The notes beneath the pieces were generated by a model, which saw only the letters and a program-made list of their open reading frames with translations, was not told where the DNA came from and made no database searches. From the NCBI RefSeq assembly GCF_019656455.1, contig NZ_BPMK01000019.1, positions 43,581 through 107,580 of the forward strand: a DNA stretch of 64,000 nucleotides. The letters run 5' to 3'. Both the position numbers and the translations under genes were made by a program. Below are positions 1 to 9,362 of this stretch, one piece after another. Position 1 is the stretch's first letter. Every line of letters starts with the position of its first letter. Source of the stretch: Noviherbaspirillum aridicola (GTDB taxonomy: Bacteria; Pseudomonadota; Gammaproteobacteria; Burkholderiales; Burkholderiaceae_D).

Positions 1-1196
1 CTGCCCGGCTTGGTGGCCGGCGAGATGGATTCCAGCGTGCCGTTGATCAGCCCGTGCCGCTGATAGGGAAAGGCGTTGAACTTGAGCTTGACCGGCAGCC
101 CCTCGCGCAGAAAGGCGCGGTCGTGCTCGGCGATCTCGACGCGCAGCATCGGCCGGGCGTCACGCGGCGCGATGCCGCCGAGCGGAGTATTGGCCTGGAT
201 CTTGTCGCCGGTCTGGGTGGAGGTCACTTCGGTGACGACGCCGTCGACCGGCGCGACCACCAGCAGGAAGTTGTCCTTGTCGATGTTCTCGAAGCGGATG
301 CGCGCCGCAGCGTCGGCGACCAGCCGCGCGGTCTGCACCTGCAGCCGCAGCTTGTCCTCGGTATTGGCGACCTCGCGCACCGCGGCCTCGTACTGCAGGC
401 GCAGGCGCTGCAGTTCCTGGCCGCTGGTCTCCAGCCGCTCCCGCGCCTGGCTGGATTCCAGGCTCTGCCGCGCGCCGAGTTCGCTCAGGCGGGACTGCGC
501 GACGCGGAAGGCGTTTTCGGCGGCGAGCAGGCTGTTGCGCTTGGATTCGACCTGCAGCTGGGAGACGCCGCCGCCGCCGGGCAGCTTGAACAGGCGCGCG
601 TACTTGTCGGCTTCCTCGCGGGCGGCGTCGCGCGCCCGGCGCGCATCCTCGAGATTGGTGCGCGCTTCCTGCATCTGCGCCCGCTGGCCCTCGGTGAGCA
701 GGCTGGTGCCGTCGGCAATCCGTTTCTCATGCAGGCGCTCTTCGGTTTCCATCTGCTGCCGCAACGTGTTGACGCGGCGTTCGAGCATGGCCTGCTTTTC
801 GGGAAACTCCCGCCATTCGCGTTCCGCATCTTCCAGCTTGAGCTGGGCTTCCAGCGCGCGGGTGGCGGCTTCTATCGCGCCGCGCGCATAGAGCCGCGCC
901 ACCACGTCGCCCTGCGACACCGGCTGTCCCTCGGCGATGTAGACATTGGCCAGTTCGCCGTCGATCGGCGCGTACAGGCGCCGCACTTCGGTGTCGGGCA
1001 TCAGCGTGCCCGGCGCGCTGACCAGCACATCGGCGCGGCCGAAGAAGGACCACAGCAGCGCCGCCAGCACCAGGCACAGCATGACCAGCACGCCGGCCTG
1101 CATGAAGCGCGACGGCGTTTCGGACAGCAGCGCGATGCCTTCCGAGCTGTGGTCTTCCAGCGCCTCGGAAAGCGGACGCAGGTTTCTATCGTTCAT
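1..1196 (-). CDS. HlyD-family membrane fusion protein of a type I secretion system (partial, cut at the left edge)
   Basis: Periplasmic adaptor that would bridge an inner-membrane ABC transporter to a TolC-type channel. The protein starts MNDRNLRPLSEALEDHS, has one N-terminal membrane segment (about residues 32-50, ending before FFGRADV), then a biotinyl/lipoyl-like half (PGTLMPDTEVRRLYAPIDG), a long coiled-coil arm and the returning half (VAPVDGVVTEV), typical of HlyD/EmrA adaptors. The 3' end lies outside the window. The ATG at 1196 has a GGGAGG ribosome site five bases upstream and overlaps the end of the preceding FHA gene by 11 bases, so the two are translationally coupled. The partner ABC transporter is not visible and may lie to the left. 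Whether it carries a C39 peptidase, which would cleave the double-glycine leaders encoded at 11.8-23.3 kb, cannot be seen. Confidence 0.9.
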   Translation of the reverse strand, partial: MNDRNLRPLSEALEDHSSEGIALLSETPSRFMQAGVLVMLCLVLAALLWSFFGRADVLVSAPGTLMPDTEVRRLYAPIDGELANVYIAEGQPVSQGDVVARLYARGAIEAATRALEAQLKLEDAEREWREFPEKQAMLERRVNTLRQQMETEERLHEKRIADGTSLLTEGQRAQMQEARTNLEDARRARDAAREEADKYARLFKLPGGGGVSQLQVESKRNSLLAAENAFRVAQSRLSELGARQSLESSQARERLETSGQELQRLRLQYEAAVREVANTEDKLRLQVQTARLVADAAARIRFENIDKDNFLLVVAPVDGVVTEVTSTQTGDKIQANTPLGGIAPRDARPMLRVEIAEHDRAFLREGLPVKLKFNAFPYQRHGLINGTLESISPATKPG

Positions 1197-3717
1197 CGCC
1201 GCCTCCCAGCATGTCGAGCTTGGTCTTGACCAGCGCCGGCGCCAGCGTGCCGGCACGCGCGTCGATCAGCGCGCGCCGCTGCAGCGCGAGTTCGGATTCG
1301 ATGTCGCGCTGCAGCTGATTCCACTGCGCCGGGTAATCCGCCTGCAGCTGCCGGTATACCCGCAGGCCCTGGCGCTGCGCCTCCGCGGCGGCGGACAGCA
1401 GGCCGGCCTGCGACCGGAAGCGGGTGGAGACCCCGGGCTCGATGCGCTGGCCCTGTTCTATGCCGCCGTTGACCTGGTATTCGCTCCACAGCGATTCGGC
1501 GCGGGCGATGCGCTGCTGCGCCGCCCTGAGCACCGGTTCGCGGCGCGCGGCCAGTTCGGCGCCGAGACGTTCGATGAACCAGGCATCCTGCAGCGGATCG
1601 GCGCTGCCGTAGAAGGCGAGCAGGCGCTCTTCCTGCCCGCGCGCGTCGCGGCCCTTCAGCGCCGCCTCATAGCGCGCGAGCAGCGCCTGCCTGCGCGCGG
1701 CATCCTGCGCCACGCCGTCGCGCCACGGGCCGGATTTCTGCATCGCCTGCAGTGCCGACAGCGCCTGCTGCGCCTCGCCGCGCCGCCAGGCGGCGGTCAC
1801 CGCGGCGTAATCGCGCATCAGGTCGGGCGGCGGCAGTTCGCGGGCCGCCAGCTGCCGCATCCGCTCCTGGAACGGCGGCGTGGCGAAGCGGGCGCGCTCG
1901 GCCGCCGCCGCAAGGGCGCCGAGCCGGCGTTCGCGCAGTGCATCGGCCAGCGGCAGGTACTGCGCCAGGTCGCGGCGGATCTCGTCCAGACCCTGGATGC
2001 GCGGGTACTTCTGCGCAGCCTCGTCGAGCAGGCCCGACACCGCTTCCGGCCGCCCGCGCGCGAGCTCGTTCGCGATGCCGCTCTTGAGACGTTCAATGGC
2101 CGCCAGGTAGACCGCGTTCTCCGCCTGCAGACCGCGCAGGTAGCTCAGGGCGGCGGCATAGGGCCCGGAGAATTCCGGCACATGCGCGGCGATGCGCGCA
2201 AGCGCGCGCTGGTGGGCGGCGGTGTCGCGATCCCACCAGGCGAGCAGCGACTTGATGGTTTCCTCGTCCGAGAAGATGCGCAACGGCGCGTCGGCCTGCG
2301 GCCGGCGCGCGGCGAAGGCCTGCAGGCCGCCCAGCCACGAGAGTTCGCGCAGCAGAGGCTGGAGTTCCGGATTGCCCGCGCCCTGCTGCGACATCCGCGC
2401 CAGCACGCGGCTGCCTTCGTCGAAGTTGCCTGCCTTCTGCGCCGCGAGCCATTGCGGCAGATGGGCCTTGAGCAGCGCTTCGGTGGCGAGCGACTGCAGG
2501 CCGACATCGCCCGGCCGCTCCGCCAGCGCCTCCGCCGCCGCCTGGGAGGCTTGCGCATAGTCGCCGTCGGCCATCAGCTGCTTGAGATACCGTCCCTCGT
2601 GCCCGCTCCACCAGGCCGCGAATGCCACCGCCAGCAGCGCGGCGAGCGCGGCCAGCCACCAGCGCCGGTTGCTGCCTCGCGCGCTCCGGCTCTCGCCGTG
2701 GAACGCCTTGCGGAATTCCGCCAGCAGGGTCGCCCGGCGCCCGCGCCGCGGTCCGCCCTCGTCGGCGCGCGCCGCCTCGGCCTCGGGCGGTTCGCCGTCG
2801 GGCGCATCGGCCTCGCCCGGCACCGAGGGATCGATGCAGAAGATATCGAGAAAGGAATCGGCGGCGGCGACGAAGGTGGTCTTCTCGGCCACCTCGGGCG
2901 GCAGCGCGCGCGCGATGGCGGCGGCCGGCGCGGCAGCCGGGCCGACCCGGGTGACGGTGGGGTCGAGCGTGACCTCCGGCGCCTGCAGCACGACCTGGTA
3001 GACGAAGTGATGGCCGCCGAAGGCGAGCGTGTCGCCGTCCTTGAGCGCGACCGCGTGCTCATCCAGCCTGCGCTCGTTGACGAAGGTGCCGTTGGTGCTG
3101 CCGAGGTCCTCGACGAAGGGCGTGCCGCCCTTGAGGAAGATGTGCGCGTGACGGCGCGACAGATAATGGACCTGGTGCGGGAACGCTTCCTTGTAACGCG
3201 CGAAGGCGTCGTCGGCCTTGCTGACCAGGAAGGGAAAGCGGCTGATCACCAGCGGCTGCAGTCCCGCGGCCGGATCGTGCGGCATCAGCGTCAGAGCGGC
3301 CACGCGCGGCGCGCCGCGCTCGGTGCGGCCGCTGCGCCCGAGATGCACGCGCCAGGACAGGCTGCGGCCGAAGCAGATTTCATCGCCGTCATTGAGGCGG
3401 CTGATCTTTTGCTGGATGTCGACGCCGTTGACGGTCGTGCCGTTCTTGCTGTCGAGGTCGGCGATGAAGACCGCGCCGTACTCGCAGAAGATGCGCGCAT
3501 GGCGGCGCGACAGGTCGGCCACGATCTCCGGCGGATAACTGTCGAACGGCCTTTCGTTGCGGCCCACCGCGAACAGCTCGTCCTCGATGCAGATATCGTC
3601 CAGCTCGGGATGCGACAGCGGCTTGAGCACGATGTCGTACTCGGCGCCGCCGCTTTTCGGCTCCAGCGTCGTCACGGCGCTTGCTTCTATCGGATGGGCG
3701 GATGGGTTGGCTGCCAT
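1186..3717 (-). CDS. Double-FHA-domain membrane protein
   Basis: An 843-residue protein. The first FHA domain (about 40-128) has GR, SRRHARI and DSKNGTTVNG. The second (about 155-245) has SRRHAHI and GSTNGTFVN. These are the phosphothreonine-binding signatures of the FHA fold. A single membrane helix follows at about 351-372 (WWLAALAALLAVAFAAWW), then about 470 helical, Ala/Arg-rich residues with no recognised family. FHA domains are therefore cytoplasmic if the C-terminal part is periplasmic. Start ATG at 3717 has GGAG six bases upstream. It sits between the TolC-like gene (12 bp away) and the HlyD gene (overlapping). This suggests a regulator or scaffold that lets Ser/Thr phosphorylation control the secretion apparatus. 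That role is inferred; the domains are directly visible. Confidence 0.85.
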   Translation of the reverse strand: MAANPSAHPIEASAVTTLEPKSGGAEYDIVLKPLSHPELDDICIEDELFAVGRNERPFDSYPPEIVADLSRRHARIFCEYGAVFIADLDSKNGTTVNGVDIQQKISRLNDGDEICFGRSLSWRVHLGRSGRTERGAPRVAALTLMPHDPAAGLQPLVISRFPFLVSKADDAFARYKEAFPHQVHYLSRRHAHIFLKGGTPFVEDLGSTNGTFVNERRLDEHAVALKDGDTLAFGGHHFVYQVVLQAPEVTLDPTVTRVGPAAAPAAAIARALPPEVAEKTTFVAAADSFLDIFCIDPSVPGEADAPDGEPPEAEAARADEGGPRRGRRATLLAEFRKAFHGESRSARGSNRRWWLAALAALLAVAFAAWWSGHEGRYLKQLMADGDYAQASQAAAEALAERPGDVGLQSLATEALLKAHLPQWLAAQKAGNFDEGSRVLARMSQQGAGNPELQPLLRELSWLGGLQAFAARRPQADAPLRIFSDEETIKSLLAWWDRDTAAHQRALARIAAHVPEFSGPYAAALSYLRGLQAENAVYLAAIERLKSGIANELARGRPEAVSGLLDEAAQKYPRIQGLDEIRRDLAQYLPLADALRERRLGALAAAAERARFATPPFQERMRQLAARELPPPDLMRDYAAVTAAWRRGEAQQALSALQAMQKSGPWRDGVAQDAARRQALLARYEAALKGRDARGQEERLLAFYGSADPLQDAWFIERLGAELAARREPVLRAAQQRIARAESLWSEYQVNGGIEQGQRIEPGVSTRFRSQAGLLSAAAEAQRQGLRVYRQLQADYPAQWNQLQRDIESELALQRRALIDARAGTLAPALVKTKLDMLGGGDER

Positions 3718-3729
3718 GTATGCTCCGGC

Positions 3730-5133
3730 TCAACGGTTGGCGACTTCGACCGGCGGCCAGCCGCCGCCGAGCGCCTTGTAAAGTGTGACCGTATCCGACA
3801 GTATCTGTTGGTGGTTGGCCAACAGGGCCAGCTGCGCCGACAGCAGCGAACGTTGCGTCTCGAACAGTTCGAGCTGCGAGACCAGGCCTTCCTTGAGCTG
3901 GGCCTCGATCTGCGCCGACACCACCTGCAGGTGGTCGACCTGCTGCTGCAGCTCGGCACGCTGCTTGCGATGGGCATCGAGATTGACCAGCGCGTTCTCG
4001 ACTTCTTCCAGCGCCGCGATCACGGTCTTCCGGTACTGCTCTTCGGCCACGCCCGACCCCGCCTGCGCGCTCCGGATGCGGGCCTTCACGGACGGATCGA
4101 AGATCGGGAAATTAATGCTCGGCATCAGGCCGAAGGTGAACGAGCGCAGCAGATCGGTCAGCGCCAGGCTGGAGGTGCCGCCGCGCCCGGTGAGGCTGAT
4201 TGACGGCAGCTGGGCCAGCTTGGCCTGGCCGACCAGGTCGTAGGCCTCAAGCACCCGGTATTCCGCGGCGACGATGTCCGGACGCCGGCGCAGCAGCTCG
4301 GCGGGCAGTCCCGCCGGCACCGGCGGCAGGCTCACCCTGTCCTGCAGGTAGCCGTGCGGCACCCTGAACTCGCCCGCCGGCGTGCCGAGCAGCGTCGCCA
4401 GCGCATTGCCCGCCAGCTCGCGCGCCCGCGACAGCTCCAGCATGTCGGTGGTGAGCCGGTTGATTTCCGCGCGCTGCTGCAGCACCCGCGTGTTCGGAAT
4501 CAGGCCGTTCTGATGCATCGCCTCGTAGGTGGCGAGGATGTCGCGGTTCTTCGCCAGCGTCTGCTTCTGCTGGTCGATCTGCTGGTCGAGCTGCAGGATC
4601 TGGAAGTACGTGGTCGCCAGGCCCGACACCAGGTTGAGATAGCCGGCGCGCCAGTCGGCCTCCGAGGCGCGGAAGCTCGAGGTCTGGGCCTGCACGCCTT
4701 TTTCCACCCTGCCCCAGATGTCGATGTCCCAGTTGACCTGGGTGCCGAGGTTGAACTGCTTCGAGAATTTCTGGCCGGTGCTCTTTTCGAAGCTCGCGCC
4801 GGCGCCGGCGTCGAGCGTGGGCAGCGCGCCCGCCCGCGCTTCGCCGATCTGCGTCTCGGCCTGGCGGATGCGGGCGGCGAGTATGCGCAGGTCGATGTTG
4901 TTGTCGATCGCACGGTCGACCAGCTGATTGAGCTGCGGATCGCGGAAGCCCTTCCACCAGTCCGGCTGTATCGCCTCGCCCGGCGCCACCCGCGCCTGTT
5001 CGCGCTCGGAAAACGCGGTCTTCATCGGCGCCTCGGGCCGCTGATAGGCCGGCATCGACACATCCGCGCAACCGGCCGCACCCGCGCACAGCAGCAGCGA
5101 GGCGACCGCTTTCATACCTGAAGTCTTGCTCAT
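3730..5133 (-). CDS. TolC/NodT-family outer-membrane efflux lipoprotein
   Basis: Outer-membrane channel component (467 residues) expected to pair with the HlyD protein. The N-terminus MSKTSGMKAVASLLLCAGAAGC is a lipoprotein signal with lipobox AAGC, followed by YQRPEAP and duplicated outer-membrane-factor repeats. Family features include RRRPDIVAAEYRVLEAYDLVG and the final YKALGGGW. I chose the ATG at 5133 because it has GGAGGGG just upstream and puts the lipobox at the right distance; the open frame extends 32 codons further without signal-peptide logic. NodT-family channels usually serve RND pumps, but here the neighbours are an FHA protein and an HlyD adaptor with no RND pump in view, so type I export is the more likely use. 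Confidence 0.9.
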   Translation of the reverse strand: MSKTSGMKAVASLLLCAGAAGCADVSMPAYQRPEAPMKTAFSEREQARVAPGEAIQPDWWKGFRDPQLNQLVDRAIDNNIDLRILAARIRQAETQIGEARAGALPTLDAGAGASFEKSTGQKFSKQFNLGTQVNWDIDIWGRVEKGVQAQTSSFRASEADWRAGYLNLVSGLATTYFQILQLDQQIDQQKQTLAKNRDILATYEAMHQNGLIPNTRVLQQRAEINRLTTDMLELSRARELAGNALATLLGTPAGEFRVPHGYLQDRVSLPPVPAGLPAELLRRRPDIVAAEYRVLEAYDLVGQAKLAQLPSISLTGRGGTSSLALTDLLRSFTFGLMPSINFPIFDPSVKARIRSAQAGSGVAEEQYRKTVIAALEEVENALVNLDAHRKQRAELQQQVDHLQVVSAQIEAQLKEGLVSQLELFETQRSLLSAQLALLANHQQILSDTVTLYKALGGGWPPVEVANR

Positions 5134-5156
5134 ATCCCCTCCATGCATGGCGCGCG

Positions 5157-7091
5157 TCAGACGGCCGTCCATGCTTTCGATTCCACAAAAATGCGGAACA
5201 GGCTCGCGTCGAGCTTGCCTGCCCGGCACTCGGCAGACAGCAAGTCCAGTGCCTGCTCGGCGGGGATGGCTTTTTTGTAAGGACGGTCGGCGGCGGTGAG
5301 CGCGTCGTAGATATCGCAGATGGTGAGGATGCGGGTCTGGATGCTGATCTGGTTGCCCTGCAGTCCCATCGGGTAGCCCGAGCCGTCGAGCTTTTCATGA
5401 TGGCCATGGGCGATGCTCGGCACGCTGGCGAGATCGCGCGTCCACGGGATCAGGATCAGGAAGGAATAGGAGTCGGCGACATGCGATTCGATCTGCCTGC
5501 GCTCCTGCTCGGTCAGGCAGCCCTTGGTCAGCGACAGCGCCTGGTACTCCGCCTCTTCGAGCAGGCTCAGGTCGGGCAGCGCCGCGGCGCCGCAGCCGTA
5601 CTCGAGTATCGCCCGCAGGTCGTGCTCTCCCTCGCGATGCGAGACCGACGGCTCGTTGGCGGCGCGGATCGCCTCCAGGAAGGCGTCGAGCCGGGCGAAT
5701 TCGCTGTGCAGCGTGTCTTCCGCCTCGCGCCGCGCCGCTTCCAGCGCCGCCATGTCCAGCCCGCCCCGCATCTGCGCATCCACCAGCCGGCGCCAGGCTT
5801 CGCGCTCGAGGCAGGCGCGCACATGCGCGAAGCGCTGTTCGAGCAGCCGCAGGTCCTGCGGATAGAGCTTCTTCTCCTTGCGCAGCACATGCTCGGCCAC
5901 GCCCACCTTGCCGAAATCATGCAGCAGCGCGGCATAGCGGATCTCGCGCAGCTGGTCGCGGCTGAACGCGAAGCGGGCATAGGCCGGATCGGCATCGCGC
6001 TCGAGCGCGCGCGCCAGGCTCTCCGCATACCCAGCCACGCGGAACGAATGCCCGGCCGTCACCGGATCGCGTTCCTCGATCGCCTGCACCGAGGCCCGCA
6101 CGAAGCCGTCGAGCAGCTGCTCGATATCCGAATACAGCTGAAAATTCTTGAGCGCCACCGCGGTCTCGGCGCACACGCCGTTGAGCAGTTCCAGGTCCTC
6201 GGCGCGGAAGGCATACGGATCGCTCGAGGTATCGACCTGGATCAGGCCGAGGCATTCGTCCTCGAGCAGCAGCGGCACGCACATCACGCTGCGGATGGCC
6301 TGCGCGATGATGGAGTGCTGGCTGCCGAAATGGCGGTCCGACAGGGTATCGACCGACAGGATCGCGCGCTTCTTCTCCAGCACTTCGCGCAGCAGCGTGC
6401 GCGACAGCCGCACCTGGCTCAGGTCTTCGATGCGGCCGTCGCGATGGCGCGCCGCGACGGGCTCGGGCTCCTCGCCCTTGGACTTGCGCAGCAGGATGAA
6501 GGCGCGCTCGGCCAGCGGGAACAGGTCGAAGATGAAGTTCATGATCTTCGCGGTCAGGGTCTCCCTGTCCTTGACCGCGCCGAGCGCGATGCTGACCTGC
6601 GCCATCGCGTGCAGCTTCTGCACCGCGCGCCGCATCTCGTCGCGGCTCGCGTCCGCCGCCGGCGGCACGAAGCGGGTGACGTCGCTGGCATCGACCGAGG
6701 CCGCGATGATGGACGGCATCTGCGCCGGCGACGGCGCGATCAGCGAGTGGAACACCAGCGGCACGCCCGCCAGCGACACTTCCTCGCCATCCCGCAGCCG
6801 GTGCCATGCGCCGGGCGCGAGCCGCTGGCCGAGCACGAAGGTGCCGTTGAAGGAATGCAGATCCTCGATGAAGTATTCGTCATCGCGGCGCCGGATGCGT
6901 GCGTGGCGGCGGCTGATCGTGTGCTCGGGGATGCAGAGGAAGCGGTCGGGCCCGAGCGAGTCCTGCGGCTCGCGTCCGATGACGATCTCGTCCTGCAGCG
7001 GGAAGAAATTCTGCGCGCCGCCGCCCACGGCCAGCTCGAGATACGCCGCCACGCCGGGGGAGGCTGATGCGCTGGGTCTTCCCGTGTCCAT
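5157..7091 (-). CDS. FHA-GAF-HD-GYP protein, probable cyclic-di-GMP phosphodiesterase
   Basis: About 644 residues. An N-terminal FHA domain carries IGREPQD, ISRRHARIRRR and HSFNGTFVLG. A GAF-type sensor follows at about 165-325 (ending CAETAVALKNFQLYSDIE), then an HD-GYP domain with HSFRVAGYAESLA, the metal-binding HDFGKVG near residue 388 and the diagnostic HHEKLDGSGYP near residue 565. All catalytic signatures are intact, so it should hydrolyse c-di-GMP in the cytoplasm. The GTG at 7100 would overlap the previous gene's stop as GTGA; the ATG at 7091 is three codons later and I prefer it slightly. The FHA module implies control by or docking to a phosphothreonine protein; the kinases at 9.5 and 24.3 kb are candidates (inference). 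Confidence 0.88.
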   Translation of the reverse strand: MDTGRPSASASPGVAAYLELAVGGGAQNFFPLQDEIVIGREPQDSLGPDRFLCIPEHTISRRHARIRRRDDEYFIEDLHSFNGTFVLGQRLAPGAWHRLRDGEEVSLAGVPLVFHSLIAPSPAQMPSIIAASVDASDVTRFVPPAADASRDEMRRAVQKLHAMAQVSIALGAVKDRETLTAKIMNFIFDLFPLAERAFILLRKSKGEEPEPVAARHRDGRIEDLSQVRLSRTLLREVLEKKRAILSVDTLSDRHFGSQHSIIAQAIRSVMCVPLLLEDECLGLIQVDTSSDPYAFRAEDLELLNGVCAETAVALKNFQLYSDIEQLLDGFVRASVQAIEERDPVTAGHSFRVAGYAESLARALERDADPAYARFAFSRDQLREIRYAALLHDFGKVGVAEHVLRKEKKLYPQDLRLLEQRFAHVRACLEREAWRRLVDAQMRGGLDMAALEAARREAEDTLHSEFARLDAFLEAIRAANEPSVSHREGEHDLRAILEYGCGAAALPDLSLLEEAEYQALSLTKGCLTEQERRQIESHVADSYSFLILIPWTRDLASVPSIAHGHHEKLDGSGYPMGLQGNQISIQTRILTICDIYDALTAADRPYKKAIPAEQALDLLSAECRAGKLDASLFRIFVESKAWTAV

Positions 7092-7096
7092 TGCAG

Positions 7097-7513
7097 TCAC
7101 TTGACGGTGATCGTGATCTTCTTCGAGTACACCGGCGGATCGTGCGGCACGTGGTTCTCGTCGCCCATCAGCAGCTGCAGCGTATGCCTGCCCGGCGGCA
7201 GCTCGATCATGGTCTCGGTCTCGCCGGCGCCGAAATGCAGGTGATTGCGGTCCGACGGAATCTCCTGTCCCGGCGGCGTCAGTTCGGTATCGATCAGCAG
7301 GTGGTGATGGCCGGTGTTCGGATACTGCACCTTGGCCGGCGCCACGCCCATGTCGCGCAGGCCGAACCAGACCTTGAACGGCTTGCCGGCGGCGATCACT
7401 TCACCGTTGTTGGGCCAGCCGATATACAGATGCGCGTTCTTCGGCGCCGGCGTGGCGGCCGGCAGCGACGCGGAAAACATGAGCAGCAGGCTCGCGGCGA
7501 ACAGTGTTTTCAT
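7097..7513 (-). CDS. DUF4399-type secreted protein (second copy)
   Basis: A 138-residue protein starting MKTLFAASLLLMFSASLPAA, a clear Sec signal peptide, so it is exported to the periplasm. The mature part has the DUF4399 signature: GHHHLLIDT, SDRNHLHFGAGET, LPPGRHTLQLLMGD and HVPHDPPVYS. The many His and Asp residues suggest possible metal binding, which is not established. It is closely related in sequence to the gene just upstream (7528-7962), a tandem duplication. The ATG at 7513 has AGGAG upstream. Its stop overlaps the possible GTG start of the HD-GYP gene, so it belongs to the same leftward operon. A longer open frame reaching 8095 is not supported by a signal peptide or homology. Confidence 0.8.
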   Translation of the reverse strand: MKTLFAASLLLMFSASLPAATPAPKNAHLYIGWPNNGEVIAAGKPFKVWFGLRDMGVAPAKVQYPNTGHHHLLIDTELTPPGQEIPSDRNHLHFGAGETETMIELPPGRHTLQLLMGDENHVPHDPPVYSKKITITVK

Positions 7514-7527
7514 ATCGTCTCCTCTCG

Positions 7528-7962
7528 CTATTTCACCGTCACCGTGATTTTCTTTGAATGCACCGGCGGATCGTGCGGCACGTGGTCGTGGTCGCCGAGC
7601 AGCAACTGCAGCGTGTGTTTTCCGGGCGGCAGTTCCACCCTCGCCTCGGTCTCGCCGGCACCGAAATGCAGATGGTTGCGGTCGGATGGAATCGGCTCTC
7701 CGGCGGGCGGCAGCGGCGTGTCGATGAGCAGATGGTGATGGCCTGCCTTCGGATGGCGTATGCCCTTGGGCGTCACGCCCATGTTCTGCAGACCCATGCG
7801 GACCCAGAACTTGCCGCCTGAAATCACGGCCCCGTCCTGCGGCCAGATGAAATAGACGCGCGCGCCGGGCGGCGCCGGACTGACTTCGGCGGAGGATGCC
7901 GGGCCGGCCGGCAGCCACAGTGCGGTGAGGGAAAGGACGCAAAGAGGAAAGAATCTTGCCAT
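7528..7962 (-). CDS. DUF4399-type secreted protein (first copy)
   Basis: A 144-residue exported protein starting MARFFPLCVLSLTALWLPAG with a Sec signal peptide. It shares GHHHLLIDT, IPSDRNHLHFGAGET, LPPGKHTLQLLLGD and VPHDPPVHSKKITVTVK with its downstream neighbour, so the pair arose by tandem duplication. Start ATG at 7962 is preceded by AAGGACG. It is the first gene of the leftward operon running to the left window edge and is divergent from the FGE-like gene at 8131; promoters for both should lie within 7963-8130, though I saw no clear sigma-70 or sigma-54 box there. Function is unknown; the operon setting links it to the FHA/type I export genes. Confidence 0.8.
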   Translation of the reverse strand: MARFFPLCVLSLTALWLPAGPASSAEVSPAPPGARVYFIWPQDGAVISGGKFWVRMGLQNMGVTPKGIRHPKAGHHHLLIDTPLPPAGEPIPSDRNHLHFGAGETEARVELPPGKHTLQLLLGDHDHVPHDPPVHSKKITVTVK

Positions 7963-8130
7963 GTGATCGTCCTTTCTTGCTGAGAGGATGGGCACTTGCG
8001 TCGCCGCTCTTCACCATAGAACACGGTTCGCGCGGCGGCAGCGGAATACCCGCGCCGCTTTGATATTGGACAGAGTGCGCCTTGCGAGACGGCACAAAGA
8101 TGAACAGCCGACGCCGCCCGGAGACTGATC

Positions 8131-9303
8131 ATGCAACCTCGCCGCCAGTTGCTGCGCCTACTGCTGCCAGTCATGCTTGCCGCCCTGTCCGTTCCGCCGG
8201 ATGCCGCGATCCTGCCCAAGGACAGCGACGAACAGTACGAGCTGACCTTCTGGGAGTCGATCAAGGACAGCAATCATGTCGGCGATTACGAGGCCTATCT
8301 GAACACCTATCCGAACGGCCGCTTCTCCGCGCTCGCCAAGGCCCGCATCGCACGCCTGAAGGCCGCGGCGCCGAAGACGGAGAGCAAGCCGGAGCAGAAG
8401 ACCGAGACCGCCCGGCCGGAGGCGCCGAAGACCGAGCCGCCGCGCACGGAAAAGAAACCGGAAGCGCCGCGCGCGGAGAAAAAGCCGGAGCCGCCGCGCC
8501 CGCCGGCCAGGGCCGAGACGCCGCCCGAGAAAACGCCGGCCGCGCCCGCTGCCGCCGCTGCTGCCGCTGCTGCCGCGCCGGCGGCGGGCAATGTCAAGGA
8601 AATCCGCGACTGCCCCACCTGCCCGGTGCTGGTGTCGCTGCCTCCCGGCAGCTTCACCATGGGCAGCGCCAGCGGCGACCCGAGCGAGCGGCCGCCGCGC
8701 AAGGTGAGCATCGCCCAGGGCTTTGCGATCGGGAAGTATGAAGTCACGGTCGCGCAGTGGAATACCTGCGTCGAGGCCGGCGCCTGCCAGCGGCTCACCA
8801 CCGCGGACGGGCCCGCGGCACCGGTGCGCGACGTCAGTTGGGAAGATGCGCAGCAATACCTGAAATGGCTGTCCACGCTCACCGGCAAGTCCTACCGCCT
8901 GCCGACCGAGGCCGAATGGGAATACGCGGCACGCGCCGGCAACGGCAGCCGTTACTGGTGGGGCGAGCAGATGCGCCCGAAGATGGCCAACTGCAAGGAC
9001 TGCGGCGAGCCCTGGCGCAAGGAAGGACCGGCCGACGCCGGTTCGTTCGCCGCCAACGCATTCGGCCTGCACGACATGAGCGGCAGCGTCTGGGAATGGG
9101 TCGCCGATTGCTGGAACGCCTCCCACGCCGGCGGCCCTTCCGACGCCCGCGCACGCGACGCGCCCAACTGCCGCACCCGGGTCATCCGCGGCGGCTCCTG
9201 GCGCGACGGCGAAAGCTACATGACGGCCGCGACCCGCTTCAAGTACGAGGGCAGCGTGCGGCAGTCGCAGAACGGGTTCAGGGTGGTGCGGAGTGGGGAG
9301 TAG
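8131..9303 (+). CDS. Exported FGE-sulfatase (SUMF1)-domain protein
   Basis: A 390-residue protein with an N-terminal hydrophobic signal ([15 protein letters not shown]). Residues about 36-78 form a helical module ([27 protein letters not shown]), then a Lys/Glu/Pro-rich linker to about 160. The FGE/SUMF1 fold (about 165-388) carries [57 protein letters not shown] and a C-terminal GFRVVRSGE. Whether it oxidises cysteine to formylglycine is uncertain, because many bacterial SUMF1 domains are structural or sugar/peptide binding. The start ATG has GGAG seven bases upstream. The same 40-residue module recurs in the MORN kinase at 24.3 kb, tying the genes into one locus. Confidence 0.87.
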   Translation: MQPRRQLLRLLLPVMLAALSVPPDAAILPKDSDEQYELTFWESIKDSNHVGDYEAYLNTYPNGRFSALAKARIARLKAAAPKTESKPEQKTETARPEAPKTEPPRTEKKPEAPRAEKKPEPPRPPARAETPPEKTPAAPAAAAAAAAAAPAAGNVKEIRDCPTCPVLVSLPPGSFTMGSASGDPSERPPRKVSIAQGFAIGKYEVTVAQWNTCVEAGACQRLTTADGPAAPVRDVSWEDAQQYLKWLSTLTGKSYRLPTEAEWEYAARAGNGSRYWWGEQMRPKMANCKDCGEPWRKEGPADAGSFAANAFGLHDMSGSVWEWVADCWNASHAGGPSDARARDAPNCRTRVIRGGSWRDGESYMTAATRFKYEGSVRQSQNGFRVVRSGE

Positions 9304-9362
9304 CTGGGATTGCATGTTGTGCGCCCCGAAGGGCCGCCAAGGAGCACGGTGCTTCCAGGTGG

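Noticed and set aside
946..4203. Long rightward open frame opposite the FHA and TolC-like genes
   Set aside because: Arg/Gln-rich shadow on the strand opposite two genes with clear domains; no family motif or ribosome site.
7514..8095. N-terminal extension of the second DUF4399 gene through the first one
   Set aside because: The extension reads the first DUF4399 gene out of frame; the signal peptide and AGGAG site place the start at 7513.
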